A DNA stretch of 64,000 nt from Cognatiyoonia sp965661665 (GTDB taxonomy: Bacteria; Pseudomonadota; Alphaproteobacteria; Rhodobacterales; Rhodobacteraceae). How positions within the stretch are numbered: position 1 is the stretch's first letter; every line of letters starts with the position of its first letter. Position numbers and translations under genes: made by a program. This document shows positions 1 to 8,304 of this stretch, piece after piece. Location of the stretch: the NCBI RefSeq assembly GCF_965661665.1, contig NZ_CBFIEO010000005.1, forward strand, positions 1 through 64,000, given 5' to 3'. Under the pieces are notes generated by a model that saw nothing but the letters and a program-made list of their open reading frames with translations, was not told the origin of the DNA and ran no database searches.

Positions 1-535
1 CAAATGATGAATTTGAAATCTTTATTGGAATATGCAATCCGGCAACCTTCTTCCCGGACGTGTTTCGCAACAGCAAAGCCACAGCGTTTGAAGCCTACCT
101 CAAGGGATTTCACGTCACCGATATCTGCTGGTCAGACGTCATCAAACGGATCCACCACAGTGTCAGATAGCCCCATCACCATGTGGTGCAATGAAGACAC
201 CCCGTTGATCTGGTCAGAAATTGTCCGCGCCCTTGCGGGGATAGAGCGGGCACAGCGGATCACCGGTGGGTTTGACCTATTGGCGACGATCATGGTGCCC
301 GAAGGGATGAAGCGGTTTTTTTAGCTACATCCAAAACAAGCCACCGCAAACGGAAGCTCAAAAGCGCAAAATTATCGCGGCGTTCTTGGACAAATATGCG
401 TTGGACGAGGAAATAGAGACCGAAGTTGATCTGCCTAGAATTGATGATGAGATGGACGGAAGCCTAACCGAAATCTACGATCAGGAGGTGGAGATGATTG
501 GCCAAATGCCAGGTGCGCGGCTCATCCAAATCTGA
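1..535 (+). pseudogene. Conserved hypothetical gene, broken by two frameshifts and cut by the window edge
   Basis: Three frames join into one protein-like product. Bases 3-168 read NDEFEIFIGICNPATFFPDVF and onward to a TAG. Bases from about 166 read SPITMWCNEDTPLIW and onward to a TAG at 322-324. The third frame then runs from the T run to a TGA at 533-535, starting SYIQNKPPQTEAQKRK. The first break fits loss of two bases in a GA repeat near 165. The second fits one extra T in the seven-T run at 316-322. I recall similar conserved proteins of unknown function in roseobacters, but I cannot name the family. It could be intact in another assembly if both sites are sequencing errors. The 5-prime end lies outside the window. 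Confidence 0.6.
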
Positions 536-546
536 GCCGCAGCACG

Positions 547-816
547 CTACATGCCCAGCGCCGCCTTGTACATATCAAGGACCGCTTCTTCTTCGGCCAG
601 ATCATTGATGTCGCGCTTGCGCAGCGCGATGAGCTTGCGCAGGACTTTCGTGTCGTAGCCACGACCTTTCGCTTCGGCCATGACTTCTTTTTGTGCGTCC
701 GCGATGTCCTTCTTCTCAGCATCCAGACGCTCAATCCGTTCTACGAATTGACGCAATTCTTGCGCAGCAACTGATGTTGTGGCGGATGGCTCTGGGTTGG
801 TCGTCTCGTCAGACAT
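547..816 (-). CDS. gapR: DUF2312 / GapR-like nucleoid-associated protein
   Basis: An 89-residue, highly charged helical protein. It matches the DUF2312 family, whose Caulobacter member GapR binds AT-rich, overtwisted DNA and helps chromosome replication and segregation. The family pattern is visible in the middle: EAKGRGYDTKVLRKLIALRK, then an acidic stretch and a short C-terminal helix ending MYKAALGM. A longer reading frame extends upstream to 873, but the ATG at 816 has a good AGGAG site just upstream and gives the normal family length. The first 20 or so residues are a poorly conserved tail rich in Thr and Ser. It converges with the broken gene on its left, 11 bp away. Confidence 0.88.
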   Translation of the reverse strand: MSDETTNPEPSATTSVAAQELRQFVERIERLDAEKKDIADAQKEVMAEAKGRGYDTKVLRKLIALRKRDINDLAEEEAVLDMYKAALGM

Positions 817-919
817 TAAATAGCTCCTTTGGACTAAGGCCCCTTCCCTAGCCGCCTCCACTGCCCCTTGCAAGCGCCAGAATGGCGCGGTAGGGCTCGG
901 CCCGATTTAGGAGGCTGAC

Positions 920-1135
920 ATGGAATATCTGATCTGGATTGGTGCGGGCATTTCCGTTGTCGGCTTGGTGGGGATTTTGCTCAGCATCTTGCGCGTGGCC
1001 AAGGCAAAACGCTCGAACCTAAGTGATGAAGAACTGCGCGAGCGGATGTCAAAAGTTTTGCCGCTGAACCTCGGCTCCCTCTTTATGTCCGTCATTGGCT
1101 TGATGATGGTTATTCTTGGCATCGCCCTATCATGA
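920..1135 (+). CDS. Small two-helix membrane protein
   Basis: A 71-residue protein of unknown function with two hydrophobic segments, at about residues 4-25 and 50-69. A charged cytoplasmic-type stretch rich in Lys, Arg and Glu (AKAKRSNLSDEELRERMSK) separates them. The start at 920 follows a strong GGAGG site at about 910-914. It ends about 80 bp before the metallo-hydrolase gene, so it may be the first gene of that transcript or a separate unit. I do not recognise a named family. Confidence 0.75.
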   Translation: MEYLIWIGAGISVVGLVGILLSILRVAKAKRSNLSDEELRERMSKVLPLNLGSLFMSVIGLMMVILGIALS

Positions 1136-1217
1136 CGAACCTCACTTGACGCGGCAGTCAATGCTGCTGTTTCATATTCGCAAAGACGCTCTTCTACTCT
1201 CTGCGCGAGGTGTCGCC

Positions 1218-2081
1218 ATGTCCCCACTTGTAAAAGCCTTCTTTGATGAAGCGACCAACACGGTTTCCTACATGGTCCGAGACCCTGCCGGCAGCAGTTG
1301 CGCAATAATCGACAGCGTGCTCGATTACGACGCGGCCGCGGGCCGGACATCGACAGCCTCAGCGGATGAGATCATTTCGTGCGTGCGCCAAAAGGATCTG
1401 CAGGTGGCTTGGATTCTCGAAAGTCATGTGCATGCGGATCACCTGTCAGCCGCGCCTTATTTGCAGGAGGAGCTTGGCGGACAAATCGGGATCGGGGCAA
1501 ACATCACGACGGTCCAGAACACCTTTGGCAAAATCTTCAACGAAGGGACCGCTTTTCAACGCGATGGGTCGCAGTTCGACGCGCTCTTCAAGGAAGGCGA
1601 CAGCGTCCATATCGGTCAGTTGCGGGTTGATGTGCTGCATACACCGGGTCACACGCCTGCTTGCCTCACCTACGTGATCGGCGATGCAGCCTTTGTGGGC
1701 GACACGCTCTTCATGCCAGATTTTGGAACGGCCCGTTGCGACTTCCCAGGTGGGTCTGCAAAAGACCTCTATGGCTCAATCCAGAAAATTCTGGCGCTGC
1801 CAGATGACACACGGATCTTTGTGGGCCACGACTACAAAGCGCCCGGTCGGGATGAATTCGCTTGGGAAACGACGGTCGGGGAGCAGAAGGCGCTCAACAT
1901 TCATATTGGCGAAGGCCGCCCGATGGAGGATTTCGTCTCCATGCGGACGGAGCGTGACGCCAAACTGGGCATGCCGCGTTTGATCCTGCCATCGCTCCAA
2001 ACAAATATGCGCGCAGGTCACTTCCCTGAGCCTGATGAGACAGGCAAGCGCTTCTTCAAAATACCAATCAACGAACTATAG
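1218..2081 (+). CDS. MBL-fold metallo-hydrolase, ETHE1/persulfide-dioxygenase-like (Blh-type)
   Basis: A 287-residue metallo-beta-lactamase-fold protein. It carries the metal motif HVHADH at about residues 74-79, a downstream TPGHTP histidine, GDTLF with its conserved Asp, and a late GHDY histidine. This is the ETHE1 / glyoxalase-II-like arrangement, and close family members oxidise glutathione persulfide to sulfite. In related bacteria such a domain is fused to a DUF442 domain (Blh) and sits beside YeeE/YedE genes in sulfide-detoxification operons. Here the DUF442 part is a separate gene three positions downstream. The frame is open back to 1116, but the ATG at 1218 starts the conserved fold and has a GAGG upstream. 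Persulfide dioxygenase activity is inferred from family and context. Confidence 0.85.
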   Translation: MSPLVKAFFDEATNTVSYMVRDPAGSSCAIIDSVLDYDAAAGRTSTASADEIISCVRQKDLQVAWILESHVHADHLSAAPYLQEELGGQIGIGANITTVQNTFGKIFNEGTAFQRDGSQFDALFKEGDSVHIGQLRVDVLHTPGHTPACLTYVIGDAAFVGDTLFMPDFGTARCDFPGGSAKDLYGSIQKILALPDDTRIFVGHDYKAPGRDEFAWETTVGEQKALNIHIGEGRPMEDFVSMRTERDAKLGMPRLILPSLQTNMRAGHFPEPDETGKRFFKIPINEL

Positions 2082-2089
2082 GAGCGATC

Positions 2090-2512
2090 ATGCCTCAAGA
2101 TTGGCTTATGGGCCTGCTCGGCGGCGGGCTTATCGGACTGGCCGCGGCCATGTATCTGTTAATCAACGGACGCATCATGGGGGCCTCAGGGATACTGGGC
2201 GGTCTCGTCGACGGCTCGGGCCATCATGCATGGATGGAGCGTGGCGCGCTATTGCTGGGCTTGCTCGTGGTCCCTGCTGTGCTTGCCAGTTTGATGGGCG
2301 GAAGTGAGACGCATCTCACAAATAACTGGGCGATCATCGTCATTGCGGGGCTCTGCGTCGGCGTCGGCACACGAATGGCCAATGGATGCACCTCTGGGCA
2401 CGGCGTTTGCGGCATCAGCCGTTTGTCGCTACGCGGCATCATGTCGACCGTTGTCTATATCGGTGCAGGCGCGATCACAGTCGCCCTTTTCCGTTCAATG
2501 TTGGGGGGCTGA
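2090..2512 (+). CDS. YeeE/YedE family membrane protein, first half-size subunit
   Basis: A 140-residue integral membrane protein with about four hydrophobic segments. The diagnostic stretch VGTRMANGCTSGHGVCGI, at about residues 91-108, holds the conserved cysteines used by YeeE/YedE (TsuA-like) proteins to pass thiosulfate- or sulfur-containing groups across the membrane. It begins 8 bp after the metallo-hydrolase stop and ends 3 bp before a second half-size relative. The two together likely form one two-part sulfur transporter, as in PmpA/PmpB-type pairs. The exact substrate cannot be read from sequence. Confidence 0.85.
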   Translation: MPQDWLMGLLGGGLIGLAAAMYLLINGRIMGASGILGGLVDGSGHHAWMERGALLLGLLVVPAVLASLMGGSETHLTNNWAIIVIAGLCVGVGTRMANGCTSGHGVCGISRLSLRGIMSTVVYIGAGAITVALFRSMLGG

Positions 2513-2515
2513 GAT

Positions 2516-2947
2516 ATGCGCGCACTATCTGCATTCATCGTGGGTGGTCTGTTTGGCGCAGGCTTGCTCATTTCCGGCATGACGGACACCACGAAGGTCC
2601 AAGGCTGGCTGGACTTCTTCGGCGAATGGGATCCAACACTCGCATTCGTGATGGGTGGGGCCATTATTCCGATGGCCATTGCATGGCGTTTCACATCAAA
2701 CCGCGCACCGGTCTTGGGCGGTGATTTTCCGGCTCGACCGACATCTGAACTCGACACGAACCTTGTTGTCGGCTCGGTAATGTTTGGTGTGGGCTGGGGG
2801 CTGTCGGGCTTATGTCCCGGACCATCCATTGCATCGCTGTCATTTGACGGATGGGGTGGATTGGCCTTCGTCGCCGCTATGATTGCGGGCATGTACGTTG
2901 CGCCAAAAATCAAGTCGCGACTGGACGCTGCACTGGGGAGCGCTTAA
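2516..2947 (+). CDS. YeeE/YedE-like (DUF6691) membrane protein, second half-size subunit
   Basis: A 143-residue membrane protein with about four hydrophobic segments. It has the motif GVGWGLSGLCPGPSIASL, with its conserved Cys, at about residues 90-107, which is typical of the second half of split YeeE/YedE transporters. An N-terminal GLLISGMTD motif also fits the family. It sits 3 bp after the first half-size gene and 9 bp before the DUF442 sulfurtransferase-like gene, so all four sulfur genes are probably cotranscribed. Its job is most likely transport of a reduced sulfur species, delivered to or received from the two soluble enzymes encoded alongside. Confidence 0.82.
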   Translation: MRALSAFIVGGLFGAGLLISGMTDTTKVQGWLDFFGEWDPTLAFVMGGAIIPMAIAWRFTSNRAPVLGGDFPARPTSELDTNLVVGSVMFGVGWGLSGLCPGPSIASLSFDGWGGLAFVAAMIAGMYVAPKIKSRLDAALGSA

Positions 2948-2956
2948 ACGAGCCAC

Positions 2957-3382
2957 ATGGATATCCGACCTTTAAGCGACCGCTACGCCGTCTCCCCGCA
3001 GATTGACCCTGCTGACGTCTCTGCCATTCAAGCGGCAGGATACACGACGATTATCTGCAACCGACCAGACATGGAAATCCCACCGAGCCACCATGCAGAA
3101 GTCTTGAAAGCCTTGGCGGAGGCGGCAGGTCTCACCTTCGTCGAATTGCCTGTCACGCACCAAACGATGGGCTTGGATTTAGCTGCGCAACAGAAAGCGG
3201 CCATCGACGCAAGCGAGGGTCCGGTCCTGGCCTATTGTGCATCCGGCACACGGTCTTCGATTATGTGGGCCTTGGGTCAAGCGTCAAAGATGCCAGCGGA
3301 TGATATCATCACAGCGGCGGCGAAGGCTGGGTATGATTTGGGCGGGATGCGCCCTACGCTCGATAGTCTAAAGCAAGGCTAG
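2957..3382 (+). CDS. DUF442 / TIGR01244-type sulfurtransferase-like protein
   Basis: A 141-residue soluble protein of the DUF442 (TIGR01244) family, related to rhodaneses and tyrosine phosphatases. The likely catalytic loop is YCASGTRS at about residues 94-101. The Cys is followed by four residues and an Arg, which is the rhodanese-type six-residue loop rather than the longer phosphatase loop. The N-terminal IRPLSDRYAVSPQI and GYTTIICNRPD also fit the family. In other bacteria this domain is the N-terminal part of the fused Blh protein, so here it is the detached partner of the metallo-hydrolase at the start of the operon. It converges with the kinase gene on the right, which stops 1 bp beyond. 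Confidence 0.85.
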   Translation: MDIRPLSDRYAVSPQIDPADVSAIQAAGYTTIICNRPDMEIPPSHHAEVLKALAEAAGLTFVELPVTHQTMGLDLAAQQKAAIDASEGPVLAYCASGTRSSIMWALGQASKMPADDIITAAAKAGYDLGGMRPTLDSLKQG

Positions 3383-3383
3383 T

Positions 3384-6071
3384 CTATTGCGCCGCGACCG
3401 CTTGCGGTGCGGGTAAGGTCACGCGGAAGGCGCTGCCCCCCTGCCCCGGCAAGTAACTGATCTTGCCATCTAAGCGGTGCATGATCTCTCGACAAATGGC
3501 GAGTCCGAGGCCGGCCCCACCCGCCTTGGACTGATCGGTCACGCGAGCGAATTTTTCAAAAATGACCGTCTGTTTTGACCGTGGGATGGCGGTGCCGTTG
3601 TCGATGAAATCAACAACCGTGTCGCCATCGACCCGACGCACAGTGATTTTGAGACGCGGTTCCGCCGCATCACAGTACTTGGCCGCATTGGTGATGAGAT
3701 TGATGAACACCTGCACCAAACGGTCCAAATCGGTTTCGACAAATAGCACTTCATGCGTTGGTCGGCGCTCAATATCCAAGCTGCCGGGGGCCAAGCCAGC
3801 GGCCCCAATCGCGCGATCAATCAGATCGGACAACTGCCCCGTGGTTTCGCGGAGCGTGACCTGCCCGTTTTCGAGAACGGACAAGTCAAGTAAATCATCC
3901 AAAAGGCGCGTCAGGCGGATCGTCTCATCATGAATGATGGTCGCGTATTTCGTCTTGTCTTCGTCCTGCATCGCCGTGTCACGCAGGATTTCGGAAAAGG
4001 ACCGGATGGAGGTCATCGGCGTCCGAAGCTCATGGCTGATCTGGCTCAGGAAAGCGTCCTTCTGCTCAGAAATCTCGGTCAACTTGGCGTTGGCGTCTCT
4101 TAATGCCCGCGCGGTGCGTTCCTGTTCCTCAGATTTCGCTTCAAGTTCGTTGGAGTATTCCAAGATTTGCGCGGCTTCATCCGCCACCGCGATCAAATCT
4201 TCCACGGACACATTTGCCCCTTGGGTCAACTGGCTGGTCATCGCGTGCGCCGTCGCCGCCCCCACCGAGCCCGCCAATTCCTTTTCCAATCGTTCCACGA
4301 ACAGCGGCGTCACATCCGGCAGGTACCCGTCTTTGCCCTGTTCCAGCGCCTGCGCGCGGAAGAGCGTCTGCGCTTGAGTGCCGCCCAAGATCCGCTGAGA
4401 CATGATGAGCAGGTCTTCTGCGTCTGCATTGCCCTTGGTCCACGTGCTTGAAGTGGCCGAGTGCATAAAGACGTTCACGAATTGCGCACCCTGCAAACGT
4501 TCCAAGGGCTTTGGAAAACTCAACACCGATCCAAGGAAGAACATCGACGTGTTGAGCAGCATTGACCAGAAAATGCCGTGGACCAGCGGGTCCATCCCGT
4601 CAATTCCGAAAAGCGCTTGAGGCCGCAGCCATGCGATGCCCGCTGGACCTTCGACAAAGATGGAGGCGGAGAGTGCTGCGCCCTCACCAAAGCTGGGAAG
4701 GAACAGTGTCCAGAGCCAGACAATGAGGCCGGTGAGTAGACCAAGCGACGCCCCAACGCGGTTCGCGCCGCGCCAGAAGATGCCGCCGAGCATGGCAGGT
4801 AGGACTTGCACCGCGCCAGAGAAGGAGACCAAACCAATCGCGGCCAAAGCCGCGCCGCCGCCTGACAGGCGGAAATAGACATAGCCCAGCGCCAAGACGC
4901 CTGCGATGGACACCCGACGCGAAATCACAATCACGCGGCGCACATCACCCGATTGCAACGCACCATCATTGCCCGACGATGACAGCCAAATCGGCACCAC
5001 GATATGGTTCGACACCATGGTCGCCAGCGCGATCGTCGACACGATCACCATCGACGTGGCGGAGGAGAACCCCCCAAGAAAGGAGAACATCGCCAACCCC
5101 TCCCGACCTTGGTTCAACGGCAGAGTCAGCACGAAAAGGTCGGGGTTGGAGCTTTGCGGGAGTGTGTTGAGCCCAACAACTGCGATTGGAAGCACGAAGA
5201 GGCTCATCAAAAAAAGATACAGCGGAAACGCCCAGCTTGCGACTTGCAGGTGCTTTTCGTCGGAGTTTTCAACCACCAAGACTTGGAACATGCGCGGCAA
5301 ACAGAGGAAAGCCGCCGCTGACAAGAAGATGAGCGTTGCCCAGCGGCTCCCGTCTTGAGACCAGGCTGACAATGGCGACGCCTCGATTTGATCCAGCATC
5401 GGCCCCGGACCGCCTGCCAAGCCCCAAACGACGAAGACCCCAACGGCGAGCAGGGCTACCAGTTTCACGACAGCCTCCACCGCGATGGCCATGACGATGC
5501 CGTGGTGTCGTTCATTTGAATCAAGGTTGCGCGTGCCAAAACCGATGGTGAAGATTGCCAAACCGATGGCAACCCAAGCCGCACTCGCATTGAGGTCGGA
5601 GAAGTTCCAGAGCTGTGCGTCCTGTTCGGCAAAAACTGCAAAGGACAGCGTGACCGACTGCAACTGCAGCGCGATATAGGGGGTCGTTGCGATCACCGCC
5701 ATCAGTGTCACAATCACACCCAATTGCGTTGATTTGCCAAAACGGCTTGAGATCAAGTCGGCAATCGTGGTGATCCGCTGGGTCTTACCGATCCGCACCA
5801 ATCGGCGCAGGACGACCCACCAGCCGATCATCACCAGTGTCGGCCCAAGGTAGATCGTCACAAACTCCAACCCCGACCGCGCGGCAAAACCCACCGCACC
5901 ATAGAACGTCCAAGCGGTGCAGTAGATCGACAGGGATAGCGTGTAGATCATCGGCGACCGCAGCCAGCTGTCTTGCCCACGCGCCGCGCGCCGTTCCGCC
6001 AGGAACGCGACGAAGAACAGGAATGCAACGTAGGCCAGCGAGACCGAGATGAGGAGGTTGAACGAGACCAT
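3384..6071 (-). CDS. Sodium:solute symporter / sensor histidine kinase fusion (CbrA-like)
   Basis: An 895-residue membrane sensor kinase. Residues 1 to about 500 form a sodium:solute-symporter-like domain of about 13 hydrophobic helices. A linker and a coiled segment rich in Glu and Ala follow at about 610-670. The dimerisation/phosphoacceptor box ISHELRTP has its His at residue 680. The ATP-binding part has NLITNAAKYC, DNGTAI and GAGLGLAIC at about 785-870. The layout matches CbrA-type sensors that couple uptake or sensing of a nutrient to a response regulator. The start codon overlaps the stop of the small membrane protein upstream by one base (TGATG), and that gene in turn overlaps the response regulator. 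The three are therefore likely made together. The signal is unknown. Confidence 0.88.
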   Translation of the reverse strand: MVSFNLLISVSLAYVAFLFFVAFLAERRAARGQDSWLRSPMIYTLSLSIYCTAWTFYGAVGFAARSGLEFVTIYLGPTLVMIGWWVVLRRLVRIGKTQRITTIADLISSRFGKSTQLGVIVTLMAVIATTPYIALQLQSVTLSFAVFAEQDAQLWNFSDLNASAAWVAIGLAIFTIGFGTRNLDSNERHHGIVMAIAVEAVVKLVALLAVGVFVVWGLAGGPGPMLDQIEASPLSAWSQDGSRWATLIFLSAAAFLCLPRMFQVLVVENSDEKHLQVASWAFPLYLFLMSLFVLPIAVVGLNTLPQSSNPDLFVLTLPLNQGREGLAMFSFLGGFSSATSMVIVSTIALATMVSNHIVVPIWLSSSGNDGALQSGDVRRVIVISRRVSIAGVLALGYVYFRLSGGGAALAAIGLVSFSGAVQVLPAMLGGIFWRGANRVGASLGLLTGLIVWLWTLFLPSFGEGAALSASIFVEGPAGIAWLRPQALFGIDGMDPLVHGIFWSMLLNTSMFFLGSVLSFPKPLERLQGAQFVNVFMHSATSSTWTKGNADAEDLLIMSQRILGGTQAQTLFRAQALEQGKDGYLPDVTPLFVERLEKELAGSVGAATAHAMTSQLTQGANVSVEDLIAVADEAAQILEYSNELEAKSEEQERTARALRDANAKLTEISEQKDAFLSQISHELRTPMTSIRSFSEILRDTAMQDEDKTKYATIIHDETIRLTRLLDDLLDLSVLENGQVTLRETTGQLSDLIDRAIGAAGLAPGSLDIERRPTHEVLFVETDLDRLVQVFINLITNAAKYCDAAEPRLKITVRRVDGDTVVDFIDNGTAIPRSKQTVIFEKFARVTDQSKAGGAGLGLAICREIMHRLDGKISYLPGQGGSAFRVTLPAPQAVAAQ

Positions 6072-6337
6072 CAGCTGTCCTGTGTCGTCTGGTCAGAGTC
6101 GTCACTCAGCAATCGGGACATGACGGCACTGATGAGGATCAGCACCAACCACATTCCAAATATATACTGCAACGCCGACGCATTCCTGACGCCCACCTCA
6201 GGCTCTTGCGACCACATCAGCGGGATCGCCCAAAGCACCGCACCCAAGATCGGCAGGATGCGGACAATATCCCGAAACCGGCGCTGCCGGTAACTCTTGC
6301 GTTCCAGAAAAACGCTAGATTTGGGCAGCTTGCTCAA
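6071..6337 (-). CDS. Small two-helix membrane protein coupled to the symporter-kinase
   Basis: An 88-residue protein with a basic N-terminus (about 25 residues), two hydrophobic segments at about 25-42 and 53-72, and a short acidic tail. It overlaps the response regulator stop by 4 bp (ATGA) and the symporter-kinase start by 1 bp, so it is clearly part of this signalling operon. The position recalls the small DUF4212/YjcH-type membrane proteins encoded just before acetate-type symporters. I cannot show homology by eye. A role as an accessory subunit of the symporter-like sensor is inference. Confidence 0.75.
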   Translation of the reverse strand: MSKLPKSSVFLERKSYRQRRFRDIVRILPILGAVLWAIPLMWSQEPEVGVRNASALQYIFGMWLVLILISAVMSRLLSDDSDQTTQDS

Positions 6338-6702
6338 GGTTCCAAAACTGAGCGAACAAGTTCGCGTACTTCGCTGTTTGAAAACGGTTTTGCCATGAAA
6401 TGGTCAGCGCCCAAACGGCTTGCCAGATCGCGGTCTTTGCTTTGCCCCCGCGCGGTCAGCATCATCACCGGCAGCTTTTCCGTGTCTGGATTGGCGCGCA
6501 GATCGCGCAAGATATCAAACCCGCTTCGACCGGGCAGCATGACATCCAGTATGATCATATCCGGCGGTGACGAACGGACTTTGTCCATCGCCGTCTCGCC
6601 ATCCTCATGGGTGTGCACCGTGAAGCCGTCTCGCGATAAGATGAAGCTGATCGCTTCAATGATATTGGGCTCATCCTCAATCAGAAGAACTCGCTTTCCC
6701 AT
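6334..6702 (-). CDS. Single-domain response regulator
   Basis: A 122-residue CheY-type receiver with no output domain. The acidic pocket is E9-D10-E11, the phospho-acceptor is D53 (ILDVMLPG), the switch Thr is T83 (MLTARG) and the conserved Lys is K105 (AKPF). The frame is open up to 6870, but the ATG at 6702 has a GGGAGG site just upstream and begins the receiver exactly. It is the first gene of the operon with the small membrane protein and the symporter-kinase, which is its probable phosphodonor. With no DNA-binding domain it must act through a partner protein or pass phosphate onward. Confidence 0.9.
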   Translation of the reverse strand: MGKRVLLIEDEPNIIEAISFILSRDGFTVHTHEDGETAMDKVRSSPPDMIILDVMLPGRSGFDILRDLRANPDTEKLPVMMLTARGQSKDRDLASRLGADHFMAKPFSNSEVRELVRSVLEP

Positions 6703-6790
6703 CCCCGCATATCCCTCCCAAGATAAGCAACGCGGCTCCCTCAACCGCGTTGGGTAGACTATTGCGACAAAACTTTTGCCTGTCAAAACC

Positions 6791-8086
6791 TCAAGACAAC
6801 GCGCCAAGCACTGATGGCTCCCGCCGCGCGGCACAGTCAGATCGTGCGCAGATGCGGCAGGTTGGACCAACTTTCAGCGGGTCAACTGCCCCCCCTGCTG
6901 GCTCAGAAATCGCCAACATGTACGCGCGAACGGTTGGCGGCTCGTACACCGTCGCTCCGAACTCTTTCGCAATCGCGTAGCACATGAAACGAGTCTCAGG
7001 CGTGCCGGGCAAGGCGACCTCCCGCGCGATGGGGCGCATGGGCTGGCTGAGTGCGGCAAATATCGGCCATCTTGGACAGGCGTTGCCCGCCCGCGCCAAT
7101 CCAAACTCCGGCACGGTCTTTTGAAACAGGATCGCCCCCGACGCATCGCACACTACCAAGCCCATGGGTGGATGCCCCTTCTCCGGCGACAGCGTGGCCA
7201 AACGGCGCAGGACCGCATCAAACTCTGCGTTAAAGAGATCGGCGAGGGCGACTGGGTCGTACCCCGAAGATTTCGCCGCCTTAGAGAAGGCCGGTTCCAG
7301 CATCCGATCCGCATCATCGAGGGCTTGCGTCAGATGCGACAGCAAAAGCTTCGACGCCGCAGCCGTGAGGGTTGCCTTTGCCACAACATCAGCCGCCGAT
7401 GTGCCATTTAGCTCTATCGCCCGCACATCGTCAAAATGCTCTTCCAACCACGCCTCGACCTCTTGCGTCGGCAGTTTGCCGATGGGCGTTTCCTGTGGCT
7501 TTTCCAAATACCGAACGAGCGCATCGCTATTTCCCGCTAGCCGCAGCGCATCTTCGTAAATGTTGCTGTGGAACCGTTTCTGCCAATCTTGATCGAGGTC
7601 TTCACCACTCGTCAGGATTGAGGCTGTCGAGCGGATCGACGTTACCGATGAAATGACGGAGTGCAAGGAGGCGGAGAGCGCCGGATCATGCGCTATGCGG
7701 TCCGACAATTCCTGCACCTGCCCTTCCAACTGCTGAATGCGTTTTGACTGTTCCGCAATCAACAGCGACCAACCTGGAAAGCGGCCTGCCAAATCCTCGG
7801 TCCGATCAAGTTCCGCGCCGGAACTTCGTGACAACGTCGCGGCCGCTTGCATCTGTTCGAGCACTTCGCGGTCGGCGCCTTCGGTCAGCAGCGCCGCTTC
7901 GACTTCCAAAACCCGCGCGATGTCCCCCAGCAAACGCCCCGCGATTCTGCGGCGGTTGTGTTCGATCAGGTTCAAATAAGACGGTGAAATACCCACCATT
8001 TGGGCCAAATCAGCTTGCCGCAAACCTTGGTCAATGCGCCGTTCGCGTATCCGAGTGCCCGTTTGAGGAGCGCTTTGAAGTGCCAT
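6791..8086 (-). CDS. XRE-family regulator of the short-chain fatty acyl (ScfR) type
   Basis: A 431-residue regulator. Residues about 8-65 form an XRE helix-turn-helix (LRQADLAQMVGISPSYLNLI), a helical region rich in Gln and Glu follows, and the last third is a ScfR/DUF2083-type ligand domain. The C-terminus has the cysteine cluster CRICARSDCAAR at about residues 410-421, which may bind metal or an Fe-S group. Relatives such as RamB, PccR and MccR control acetate, propionate or acyl-CoA metabolism. A TTG-initiated version would begin at 8104, but the ATG at 8086 is preferred. It is divergent from the ABC importer at 8305 and lies 88 bp before the two-component operon, so it may control either. 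Confidence 0.82.
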   Translation of the reverse strand: MALQSAPQTGTRIRERRIDQGLRQADLAQMVGISPSYLNLIEHNRRRIAGRLLGDIARVLEVEAALLTEGADREVLEQMQAAATLSRSSGAELDRTEDLAGRFPGWSLLIAEQSKRIQQLEGQVQELSDRIAHDPALSASLHSVISSVTSIRSTASILTSGEDLDQDWQKRFHSNIYEDALRLAGNSDALVRYLEKPQETPIGKLPTQEVEAWLEEHFDDVRAIELNGTSAADVVAKATLTAAASKLLLSHLTQALDDADRMLEPAFSKAAKSSGYDPVALADLFNAEFDAVLRRLATLSPEKGHPPMGLVVCDASGAILFQKTVPEFGLARAGNACPRWPIFAALSQPMRPIAREVALPGTPETRFMCYAIAKEFGATVYEPPTVRAYMLAISEPAGGAVDPLKVGPTCRICARSDCAARREPSVLGALS

Positions 8087-8304
8087 TTCCTTGAACCTTT
8101 TCAACGGCTTTCTGCACGTGCGCAGATGTCAATTTACAGTACACCAAAGTATTCTGTGCATTACTTTACAAAAAAGTCTAGCGTTTGCTACGACATGCTG
8201 TGCAAGCGGGGGTTTGAAAACCATGATAGCACCAGCGTTGTAAAGCGCCTTACTGCGTTCGGACGAGGAGGTCCGTCGCAGTCACAAACCTAGGGAGGAT
8301 TTTA
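8087..8304. promoter_or_regulatory. Divergent promoter region between the ScfR-like regulator and the ABC importer
   Basis: A 218-bp stretch with no gene. It is AT-rich near the regulator side, with a small inverted repeat ACTTT-N5-AAAGT at 8163-8177 and several TTTACA / TTGTAAA-like words (about 8131-8136, 8165-8170, 8238-8244) that could be operators for the regulator. The importer side holds a stable hairpin (separate entry) and a strong AGGGAGGA ribosome site just before 8305. Autoregulation of the ScfR-like gene from this region is typical of the family. The exact sites are guesses. Confidence 0.45.
8252..8282 (+). promoter_or_regulatory. Stable leader stem-loop before the substrate-binding protein gene
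   Basis: ACTGCG (8252-8257) pairs with CGCAGT (8277-8282), and CGGAC (8260-8264) pairs with GTCCG (8271-8275), with a small internal bulge. The six-base loop is GAGGAG, a Shine-Dalgarno-like sequence held in the apex. The true ribosome site lies about 15 bases further downstream. The structure could stabilise the 5-prime end of this mRNA or act as a control element. Confidence 0.55.
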
